Assembly: GCA_017882655.1 (NCBI GenBank)
Contig: JADGPB010000211.1
Location: forward strand, 1 to 5,205
From: Propionibacteriales bacterium
Lineage (GTDB): Bacteria; Actinomycetota; Actinomycetes; Propionibacteriales; Propionibacteriaceae
DNA length: 5,205 bases
Direction of reading: 5' to 3'
The position numbers and the translations under genes were made by a program. Of this stretch, positions 1-4,636 are shown piece after piece. The first letter of the stretch is position 1, and each line of letters begins with the position of its first letter. Below the pieces are notes generated by a model. It did not search any database and was not told the origin of the DNA. It was given only the letters and a program-made list of their open reading frames with translations.

Positions 1-856
1 TGATCGCCTCTTGGCTCATATGGACGATCAGGGTGGCCTTCTGCTGGGACGGTGCGTCTTGGCCGTTGAGGAGTTGGAACGCCCGTGCCGGGTCGGCCAG
101 GATCCCGAGCGCGCTCGCCCGGCGCTGATCCAGCGACTCCAGATCCCCATCCGCGGCGAGCACGGCGGCGAGCTGGTTCAGCGTCGCATCGAGGGCGACC
201 GCGTCGGTCACGTCGAGCCGGCCGGTCAGGTTCCGGCACGGGCCGGACTCCAGGCTCGGGTCCCACAACGTGACGTGGCGGTGGGTCCGGGCCTTGAGTT
301 CCCGCTCCCGGGCTTCCTCCGGATCGGCGAGGGCGATGTAGCCGCGCAGCAACCGGATCGCCCGGCCTCGGGGCAGGCTCGCGAGCCGCGGGGTGATCTG
401 CTGATCCACCCACAGGGCAGCCGCCTGGCACAAGCCGGCCGCGTTGACCTCGCTGATGATCTCGCTCGCCCGGTACCAGCGGACCGCGCCGACCCGGACC
501 GCGTCCCACAGCAGCGGATGCCGGTAGACACAGTTCAGCACCTGCCCGATCAGACACGCCCCAGCACCGGGACTGATCCGCAACAAGGCCGAGACTTCCA
601 GGCTCAGGTACTCCGCGACCCCGGGCGTGCCATGCGCACCGTGGAAGACCAGCCTTTCGGCGGCTTCACCGAACGCGTCCTCATCGACCGCCCGGAACGC
701 CAGGCACAGCTCGTGGATCGTCTCCAGCTTGGCCACCTCACCGGCGATCATCGTCTGCTCCGAATGGTCCAGTTTGGCGAACAGCTCCTGGGAGTTCGTG
801 GGCACGACCACAGGCGCCGGGTCAGTGACCACGAAGTGCCGAGGCGATACGTACAT
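1..856 (-). CDS. DUF222 / 13E12 repeat family protein (probable HNH endonuclease), C-terminus cut by window edge
   Basis: Reading the minus strand from the ATG at 856-854 gives 285 codons with no stop to the window edge, so only the N-terminal part is present. It resembles the DUF222/13E12 family: a mostly helical region (roughly residues 25-175, including LLRISPGAGACLIG near 91-104), then LTGRLDVTDAVALDATLNQLA (about 210-230) and the hallmark SLDQRRASALGILADPARA (241-259). In this family a C-terminal HNH nuclease domain usually follows; here it would lie left of position 1 and cannot be confirmed. Such proteins are abundant in actinobacterial genomes, often in many copies, and their cellular role is poorly known; a link to mobile or repeated elements is often suggested. 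The start was chosen because a perfect TATAAT ends 7 nt upstream, which fits a leaderless message, and no ribosome binding site is visible. No frameshift was seen. Family assignment is by motif memory and is fairly secure; nuclease activity is inferred. Confidence 0.85.
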   Translation of the reverse strand, partial: MYVSPRHFVVTDPAPVVVPTNSQELFAKLDHSEQTMIAGEVAKLETIHELCLAFRAVDEDAFGEAAERLVFHGAHGTPGVAEYLSLEVSALLRISPGAGACLIGQVLNCVYRHPLLWDAVRVGAVRWYRASEIISEVNAAGLCQAAALWVDQQITPRLASLPRGRAIRLLRGYIALADPEEARERELKARTHRHVTLWDPSLESGPCRNLTGRLDVTDAVALDATLNQLAAVLAADGDLESLDQRRASALGILADPARAFQLLNGQDAPSQQKATLIVHMSQEAI

Positions 857-863
857 GCGTATG

Positions 864-892
864 ATTATAGCCCATGCAACGTCTCGTTGCAA
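864..892 (-). promoter_or_regulatory. Promoter of the DUF222 gene (leaderless)
   Basis: On the minus strand there is a -35-like TTGCAA (892-887), a 17-nt spacer and a perfect -10 TATAAT (869-864). Seven bases separate the -10 from the ATG at 856, so transcription should begin at or next to the A of the start codon. This gives a leaderless mRNA, a common arrangement in actinobacteria. The box match and spacing are directly visible; activity is inferred. Confidence 0.72.
875..891. promoter_or_regulatory. 17-bp palindrome TGCAACG-TCT-CGTTGCA, candidate operator
   Basis: Seven-base arms (875-881 and 885-891) pair perfectly around a 3-base centre. The palindrome covers most of the -35 box and the upstream part of the spacer of the DUF222 promoter, a usual place for a repressor site. 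It lies upstream of the predicted transcription start, so it is more likely a DNA operator than an RNA hairpin of that message. The cognate regulator is unknown and nothing in the window is an obvious partner, since Zur boxes have a different, AT-rich pattern. Confidence 0.45.
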
Positions 893-1057
893 GAAAATTG
901 TGCCAATGAAACTCTCCATCTTGATGCGATCTCGTTCCTGGTGCGGGCGCGTTCGAGCCCACAGTCAGGCGGAGAGCTCCGTCCGTTTCGGCCAATCAGG
1001 GTTCGGAATTCTCCGGCAGATGGCCCGCCGTCTGGACTGCCTCGGAAGTACGATGTG

Positions 1058-1075
1058 AACGAGAGCGGAGGTCAC
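1058..1075 (+). promoter_or_regulatory. Ribosome binding site and conserved leader of small gene 1
   Basis: The leader AACGAGAGCGGAGGTCAC contains GGAGG (1067-1071), 6 nt before the ATG at 1078. It matches the leader of the second small gene (1324-1342) at 16 of 18 bases with one single-base gap. A GTACGAT that could act as a weak -10 (TACGAT, 1049-1054) lies just upstream, but no convincing -35 was found. Confidence 0.65.
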
Positions 1076-1077
1076 TC

Positions 1078-1263
1078 ATGACCGTGAAGAAGATCGCCAA
1101 GATCCTGTGGTCGCCGGTCAAGCGCGTGGACGAGCTGCTCCGCGTCGACTCGGACGTCGCCGACCTCCATCCCGAGGCCAAGCTGGGCAAGAAGGACGAG
1201 GCCGTCACAGAGGGCATCATCGGGATGGCATCCCAAGCCCACACCGGACACATCGGGCTGTGA
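1078..1263 (+). CDS. Small protein of 61 aa, tandem paralogue 1, function unknown
   Basis: I do not recognise this protein. It starts with ATG 6 nt after a clear GGAGG and ends at TGA 1261-1263. The N-terminus (MTVKKIAKILWSPVKRVDEL) is lysine-rich and could form an amphipathic helix. The middle holds DSDVADLHPEA (24-34), then a charged stretch (KLGKKDE, 35-41) and a Gly/His-containing end (EGIIGMASQAHTGHIGL). It has no cysteine, no signal peptide and no obvious membrane segment. The next gene (1346-1519) shares the M-x-x/I-KK-[IL]-A-x-I start, the SD[VI]xx[LV][HY]PE[AS] motif and the ribosome-binding leader, so the two look like an old tandem duplication. The good Shine-Dalgarno and the paralogue support a real gene. 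Function could be anything from a secreted peptide precursor to a small regulator; I cannot choose. Confidence 0.68.
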   Translation: MTVKKIAKILWSPVKRVDELLRVDSDVADLHPEAKLGKKDEAVTEGIIGMASQAHTGHIGL

Positions 1264-1293
1264 ACCGGATGCTCAGTAACGCTGAGCCGGGTT
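1263..1293 (+). terminator. Stem-loop just after small gene 1 (terminator or mRNA-stability element)
   Basis: A perfect 6-bp stem GCTCAG/CTGAGC (1271-1276 with 1282-1287) encloses the 5-base loop TAACG. Outer AACC/GGTT arms (1263-1266 with 1290-1293) can extend it past a small internal loop. It begins at the stop codon. No T-run follows, so it is not a canonical intrinsic terminator. It may reduce read-through or protect the upstream message. Confidence 0.45.
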
Positions 1294-1323
1294 CCCGACA
1301 TATCTGTACGAAGAGCTGTTCTC

Positions 1324-1342
1324 AACGCAGAGCGGAGACCAC
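1324..1342 (+). promoter_or_regulatory. Ribosome binding site and conserved leader of small gene 2
   Basis: AACGCAGAGCGGAGACCAC repeats the leader of the first small gene with one inserted base and two substitutions. Its GGAG (1334-1337) lies 8 nt before the ATG at 1346. A GTACGA also precedes it (1306-1311), as in the first leader (1048-1053). Confidence 0.6.
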
Positions 1343-1345
1343 CCG

Positions 1346-1519
1346 ATGATCCTCAAGAAGCTGGCCCAGATCTTCAAGGCCATCGCGTACCCGTTCGCAC
1401 GGTTGTACGACCTCGTCCACAACGGCCAGTCCGACATCGAGGGTGTCTACCCCGAGTCGTTCCACCCCACGGGTGAGCAGGCGTCCATCGCGACGTCGAT
1501 GAACACTCAGATGCGCTGA
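1346..1519 (+). CDS. Small protein of 57 aa, tandem paralogue 2, function unknown
   Basis: The gene runs from ATG 1346-1348 to TGA 1517-1519 and matches no family I know. The protein opens with MILKKLAQIFKAIAYPFARL, a lysine-bearing, hydrophobic and probably amphipathic helix, somewhat more hydrophobic than in its neighbour. The shared motif SDIEGVYPES (29-38) follows, then a polar tail rich in Ser, Thr and Gln that ends in MR. There is no cysteine and no cleavable signal peptide. Similarity to the 61-aa neighbour in the first nine residues, in the SD[VI]xx[LV][HY]PE[AS] motif and in the leader argues for a shared origin and for translation of both. It is convergent with zur, with only 7 nt between the two stop codons. 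It could be a membrane-associated peptide or a peptide precursor; neither is shown. Confidence 0.66.
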   Translation: MILKKLAQIFKAIAYPFARLYDLVHNGQSDIEGVYPESFHPTGEQASIATSMNTQMR

Positions 1520-1526
1520 CGCCACC

Positions 1527-1937
1527 TCAGGTGACGGTGCGAGCTCCGCAGCTCGCGCACAGTCCGTACAGCTCCACGTCGTGGGTGACGTTGGTAAAGC
1601 CATGCTCGGCGGCGATGGTCGCAGCCCATGCTTCGACAACCTTCGCCATGATCTCTTCCGTGCGTCCGCAGCTGCGGCACACCAGGTGGTGATGATGGCC
1701 GCTGGTCGTGCAGCGCCGGTACGCGGACTCGCCGTCGGCCGTACGGACCATGTCCACATCACCGGCCTCGGCCATCGTCTGGAGCGTCCGGTAGACGGTC
1801 GCGAGGCCGATCGGGTCTCCGCCGGCTCGTAGCTGTTCGTGGATCTGCTGGGCCGTGCGGAAGTCACCCGCGCCGGAGAGGAACTCGCGGATCGCGGTGC
1901 GCTGTCGCGTCGTACGTCGCTGTGGCTGCTCGGTCAT
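1527..1937 (-). CDS. zur: Zur, zinc-responsive repressor of the Fur family
   Basis: This 136-aa protein is the normal length for a Fur-family regulator. The N-terminal winged helix includes QRTAIREFL (12-20), TAQQIHEQL (28-36) and the recognition helix GLATVYRTLQ (44-53). The dimerisation half carries two CxxC pairs, C87/C90 and C127/C130, for a structural zinc. D62, C76, the HHHH block at 81-84, E102 and H119 match the layout of the regulatory and additional zinc sites of Mycobacterium tuberculosis Zur. This set points to zinc sensing rather than iron (Fur) or peroxide (PerR). With zinc bound it should form a dimer that represses zinc-uptake genes. The ATG at 1937 overlaps the znuB stop (TGATG), so translation is probably coupled. 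As last gene of the operon, and with a Zur-type box at the operon promoter, it should be autoregulated. A longer reading upstream in the same frame is arginine-rich and antisense to nothing needed, merely overlapping znuB, so it was discarded. Confidence 0.93.
   Translation of the reverse strand: MTEQPQRRTTRQRTAIREFLSGAGDFRTAQQIHEQLRAGGDPIGLATVYRTLQTMAEAGDVDMVRTADGESAYRRCTTSGHHHHLVCRSCGRTEEIMAKVVEAWAATIAAEHGFTNVTHDVELYGLCASCGARTVT
1539..1556. terminator. Hairpin inside the 3' end of zur, near the convergent stop codons
   Basis: GCGAGCT (1539-1545) pairs perfectly with AGCTCGC (1550-1556) across the loop CCGC, and GTGC/GCAC bases can extend it with a bulge. It lies just downstream of small gene 2 and inside the last codons of zur, over the C127/C130 region. 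It could end plus-strand transcription, but it has no T-run. It may also be only a by-product of the GC-rich coding sequence. Confidence 0.28.
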
Positions 1938-2917
1938 CAGTGCTCGTCGTAGTGGTCGGCATGGACCACGTGGCGGTGGCCGTCGTGAACATAGTCCACA
2001 TGGTCGCCGTGCTCGACCACCCGGTGACCGCAGTTGGGCCCATGCACGTGGACGTGCTCGGGGGTGGGCTCGTGGGGGAGCGACTCCACCTCGTCGACTG
2101 ACGCCAGCGGGCGGTTCCGGTGACGCAGCGACGAGATCGGCCAGGACAGCGCGAAAGCGACGATCGCGAGCACGACGATGAAGGCACCCGGCGGTACGTC
2201 GGCGTAGAACGACCCGACGACCCCGCTCAGCGCTACGAGCACGCCGATGCCCATCGCTCCGTACAACCCGGCGCGGAACCCCTTGAACAGGTTCTGTGCC
2301 GTCGCGACCGGGATCACCATGAGGGCGCTGACCAGCAGCAGTCCTACCGTACGCATCGCTGTTGTGACGGTGATCGCGGCGAGCACGACGATCAACAGGT
2401 TGTACATGCGGACGCGCAGCCCGAGCACCCGTGCGAAGTCCTCGTCGGCGCACACCGCGAACAGCTGTGGGGCAAGGCCGATGGCAGCCAGCAGCACGAC
2501 CGCACCCAGCACCGCCACGATGACCAGGTCCGACGCGGTGACGCTCGTCAGCGACCCGAACAGGTAGTTCGACAGGGCGCCGGCACCTTGACCCGCCGCA
2601 CCCGCCATGAGCACGCCGGTTGCGAGGCCTCCGTAGAAGAGGACCGCCAGCGCCACGTCCCCGGTCGCCCGGCCGCGCTCGCGCAGCAGCTCGATGCCGA
2701 CCGCGCCGGCGACGCACACGACGACCGCCACTGGGAGGGGGCTCGAGTGGGTGAGGAGGGCGAGTCCGACGCCCGCGATCGCGACGTGGCCGAGGCCATC
2801 ACCGAGGAGCGACAGCCTGCGCTGCACCACGTACGTGCCGATCGCCGGCGCCACCAGACCCGTGAGGATGGCGGCGATGAGCGCGCGCTGCATGAAGGCG
2901 AGGGCGATCAGTTCCAT
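1937..2917 (-). CDS. znuB: ZnuB, zinc ABC transporter permease with His-rich C-terminal tail
   Basis: A 326-aa integral membrane protein of the ZnuB/TroC (ABC-3) permease family that forms the channel with ZnuC and ZnuA. Hydrophobic segments run from about residue 10 to 265, consistent with roughly eight helices. Family-like stretches include VQRRLSLLGDGLGHVAIAGVGLAL (31-54), TGDVALAVLFYGGLATGVL (85-103), DEDFARVLGLRVRMYNLL (158-175) and TAMRTVGLLLVSALMVIPVATA (186-207). A hydrophilic extension follows: residues 282-326 contain 13 histidines and one cysteine (HVHVHGPNCGH, then HGDHVDYVHDGHRH and HYDEH), making the protein longer than the usual ~260-290 aa. This tail is probably cytoplasmic and may bind zinc. 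The ATG at 2917 has a perfect AGGAGG (2930-2925) 7 nt upstream and overlaps the znuC end by 10 nt. Metal specificity comes from the operon context; the permease alone could equally be a manganese type. Confidence 0.93.
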   Translation of the reverse strand: MELIALAFMQRALIAAILTGLVAPAIGTYVVQRRLSLLGDGLGHVAIAGVGLALLTHSSPLPVAVVVCVAGAVGIELLRERGRATGDVALAVLFYGGLATGVLMAGAAGQGAGALSNYLFGSLTSVTASDLVIVAVLGAVVLLAAIGLAPQLFAVCADEDFARVLGLRVRMYNLLIVVLAAITVTTAMRTVGLLLVSALMVIPVATAQNLFKGFRAGLYGAMGIGVLVALSGVVGSFYADVPPGAFIVVLAIVAFALSWPISSLRHRNRPLASVDEVESLPHEPTPEHVHVHGPNCGHRVVEHGDHVDYVHDGHRHVVHADHYDEH

Positions 2918-3654
2918 GGCCGTACCTCCTCGATGATCCGTACGGTCCGGCCTGGCGGCTCTGTCTCGTGCCCATGGCCGTGGTGCGGCTCGAGGACTCC
3001 GTCCAGGGCGACCCGTCCTTCGCGGAGCACGACCGCACGATCCAGCAGCGGCTCGAACACATCCGTCTCGTGCAAGACGACCAAGACGGACATCCCCTCG
3101 TCGTGGAGGCTGCCGACGAGATCAGCAAGCCGTTGCTGCGTGGCGAGATCGACGCCGGCGAACGGCTCGTCCATGACGAGCAGAGTGGGCGAGGAGACCA
3201 GGGCACGGGCGATGAGGACCCGCTGCTGCTGGCCGCCGGAGAGGTGGACGAACGCGTCGTCGGCCTTCTGTGCCAACCCCACCCGGTCGATGACCTCGCT
3301 CACGCGAGTACGTCTCGTCCGGCCGAGACGTGTGAACGGACGTCGCGTCGACAGGGTCCCTGACGACACGAGCTCGCGGACCGTCGTCGAATGCATCGAG
3401 ACGGAGGCCCGCTGCGGGACGTACCCGATCCGTGACCAGTCCTGGAACTGGGCCAGGGGAGTGCCGAACAGGTCGATCTCTCCGCGATCGTGCGGTACGA
3501 GTCCGAGCAGTCCCCTGATGAGCGTGGTCTTGCCGGAGCCGTTGCCGCCGAGGAGCGCCACGATCTCGTGCTGTTCCACGACCATGGAGACGTCACGCAA
3601 GATCGGTACGCCCCCCAGGCTGACGCCCAGGTTGGTGATGGCGACGGGAGTCAC
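2908..3654 (-). CDS. znuC: ZnuC, ATP-binding subunit of the zinc ABC transporter
   Basis: A 248-aa ABC ATPase that powers zinc import through ZnuB. Counting from the GTG start, it has Walker A GGNGSGKT (36-43), Q-loop glutamine 81 (VPQR), signature LSGGQQQRV (138-146), Walker B LLVMDEP (158-164), D-loop GVD (167-169) and the switch histidine 195 (LHET), so all catalytic elements are intact. An HHGHGH cluster (224-229) lies near the C-terminus. The start is a choice: an in-frame ATG at 3660 sits only 1 nt after AGGAG (3666-3662), whereas the GTG at 3654-3652 lies 7 nt after it and overlaps the znuA stop as GTGA, a classic 4-nt coupling. I prefer the GTG; using the ATG adds two residues. The gene's 3' end overlaps znuB by 10 nt. 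Neighbouring znuA and zur make zinc the most likely substrate. Confidence 0.93.
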   Translation of the reverse strand: MTPVAITNLGVSLGGVPILRDVSMVVEQHEIVALLGGNGSGKTTLIRGLLGLVPHDRGEIDLFGTPLAQFQDWSRIGYVPQRASVSMHSTTVRELVSSGTLSTRRPFTRLGRTRRTRVSEVIDRVGLAQKADDAFVHLSGGQQQRVLIARALVSSPTLLVMDEPFAGVDLATQQRLADLVGSLHDEGMSVLVVLHETDVFEPLLDRAVVLREGRVALDGVLEPHHGHGHETEPPGRTVRIIEEVRPWN

Positions 3655-4565
3655 TGACATGCTCCTGCCGTACGAAGGGCGCTGAGGTTGCTGCGCATCA
3701 CCGAAGGGTAGTCATTGCCTCGGGACTGCGCCGTGATGCCCTCGAGCGGATCGAGCACGTCGGTCTTGAGGCCGAGGTCCTTGGCGAGCGCATCGGCCAG
3801 GGCCGGTGAAGCGAGTGTCTCCGAGAAGATGGTGGTCACGCCCTTCTCCTGAGCGATCTTCTGCACCTCCGCGAGGTGGGCGGGCGTCGGCTCCGCATCG
3901 GGGGTCAGCCCCGCGATGCCGACCTGCTCCAGGCCGTACCGCTCGGCGAGGTAGCCGAATGCCGCGTGCGAAGTGACGAAGACCGTGAGCTGGCAGTGTG
4001 CCAACCCGGTCGTGAAGTCGCTGTCGAGCGTGGACAGCTCCTTGACGAGCGCATCGGCCCGCTGCTGGAACACGGCTGCCGATGCGGGACGTACCTGCGA
4101 CAGCTGTTCGGCGACCGCCGACGCGTACTTGATCATCGTCTGCGGGTCCAGCCAGGTGTGAGGGTCGAGCGCGCTCGTGCTTGGCGTCGTGCCCTCACCC
4201 GTGAAGCCGGGCGTCGTACGGAGCGGGACGATCGTGGCCGCGTCGAGGACGCGCTTCGGCTTCTCTGTGTCCACGGCACTGTCCACCGCGGCCTGGAAGC
4301 CCTTCTCGTAGAAGACGAGGTCGGCCGTCGCGACCGAGGCGACCTGCTTGGCGGTGAGCTCCAGATCGTGCGGCTCGACACCGGGCTTGGTGAGGCTCGT
4401 CACGCTCACCTGGTCGCCTCCGACCTGCTCGACCACGTACTGGAGCGGGTAGAAGGCCACGACGACGTTGAGTCTGCCGGTGCCCCCGGTCGTCGTCGCG
4501 GCCGAACAGCCGGACGCCAGCAGCAGTAACGACAGGGCGACTGACAGGAGAGGCCAGGTCTTCAT
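3651..4565 (-). CDS. znuA: ZnuA, zinc-binding lipoprotein of the ABC transporter
   Basis: A 304-aa solute-binding protein of the ZnuA/TroA cluster A-I type. The N-terminus is a lipoprotein signal (hydrophobic 5-17) ending in the lipobox LASGC, with lipidated Cys20, so it is anchored outside the membrane. Metal ligands expected for the family are H66 (VEPHDLEL), H136 (LDPHTWLDP), H200 (VTSHAAFGYLAERYGL) and D272 (DVLDPLEG). Histidine rather than glutamate at the third position favours zinc over manganese. TPDAEPTPAHLAEV (221-234) and FSETLAS (247-253) are also typical. C191 and C303 may form a disulfide. The loop between H66 and H136, often His-rich in ZnuA, is Thr/Gly/Pro-rich here (TTPGFTGEGTTPSTS, 117-131) and has no histidine. 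It is the first gene of the operon. The ATG at 4565 lies 7 nt after a GATAAT -10 box, so the message looks leaderless. Confidence 0.94.
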   Translation of the reverse strand: MKTWPLLSVALSLLLLASGCSAATTTGGTGRLNVVVAFYPLQYVVEQVGGDQVSVTSLTKPGVEPHDLELTAKQVASVATADLVFYEKGFQAAVDSAVDTEKPKRVLDAATIVPLRTTPGFTGEGTTPSTSALDPHTWLDPQTMIKYASAVAEQLSQVRPASAAVFQQRADALVKELSTLDSDFTTGLAHCQLTVFVTSHAAFGYLAERYGLEQVGIAGLTPDAEPTPAHLAEVQKIAQEKGVTTIFSETLASPALADALAKDLGLKTDVLDPLEGITAQSRGNDYPSVMRSNLSALRTAGACQ

Positions 4566-4579
4566 GAGAATGATTATCG
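4565..4579. promoter_or_regulatory. Zur box (operator) over the znuA -10 box and start codon
   Basis: TGAGAATGATTATCG is a 15-bp palindrome centred on 4572. Six of seven arm pairs are not all perfect: five match fully (GA, AAT against ATT, TC) while the outermost pair and the fourth pair mismatch, giving the core GAnAATnATTnTC expected for actinobacterial Zur sites. It covers the -10 hexamer and reaches the first base of the znuA start codon, so bound Zur would block the polymerase directly. A Zur gene at the end of this operon supports the assignment. Binding itself is inferred. Confidence 0.78.
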
Positions 4580-4602
4580 ATCACAATTGCAGGACTTGCC
4601 AA
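4573..4602 (-). promoter_or_regulatory. Promoter of the znuACB-zur operon (leaderless)
   Basis: On the minus strand there is a -35 TTGGCA (4602-4597, five of six consensus bases), an 18-nt spacer and a -10 GATAAT (4578-4573, five of six). The ATG begins 8 bases after the -10 ends, so transcription should start at the start codon. No Shine-Dalgarno sequence is present, which agrees with leaderless translation. Confidence 0.7.
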
Positions 4603-4624
4603 ATCGAGCGCGCCCACTGTTGCT

Positions 4625-4630
4625 AGCCTG
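4625..4630 (+). promoter_or_regulatory. Possible -10 box of the divergent lipoprotein gene
   Basis: TAGCCT fits the loose TAnnnT form of actinobacterial -10 boxes and lies 6 nt before the GTG at 4637, suggesting a leaderless message. No convincing -35 was found at 16-19 nt spacing. No ribosome binding site precedes the GTG, which supports the leaderless reading. Confidence 0.4.
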
Positions 4631-4636
4631 CCACTG

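Noticed and set aside
857..869. Possible second Zur box upstream of the DUF222 gene (core ATGATTAT)
   Set aside because: Only the central part resembles the znuA box. The outer arms do not form the GAnAAT/ATTnTC palindrome, and the similarity mostly reflects the TATAAT promoter element.
11..1081. Long plus-strand open frame of 356 codons across the DUF222 region
   Set aside because: It is antisense to the DUF222 gene, whose minus-strand frame carries recognisable family motifs. The plus-strand product is Arg/Pro/Gln-rich and has no domain. GC-rich coding DNA often leaves such shadow frames open.
1078..1519. Small genes as lanthipeptide or other cysteine-crosslinked peptide precursors
   Set aside because: Neither product contains a cysteine, and no modification, protease or export gene is visible nearby. 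A non-cysteine peptide precursor remains possible but unsupported.
1524..1534. Short palindrome CACCT-C-AGGTG at the convergent stop codons as a terminator
   Set aside because: The loop would be a single base, too small to fold as RNA, and no T-run follows on either strand.
1938..2717. N-terminal extension of zur in the same frame up to position 2717
   Set aside because: It overlaps znuB in another frame, is arginine-rich, and would make the regulator nearly three times the normal Fur-family length. The ATG at 1937 gives the expected 136 residues and a TGATG junction.
2120..3685. Plus-strand open frame of 521 codons opposite znuB and znuC
   Set aside because: It is an antisense shadow of two clear transporter genes; the product is low-complexity, rich in Arg, Asp and His, with no recognisable motif.
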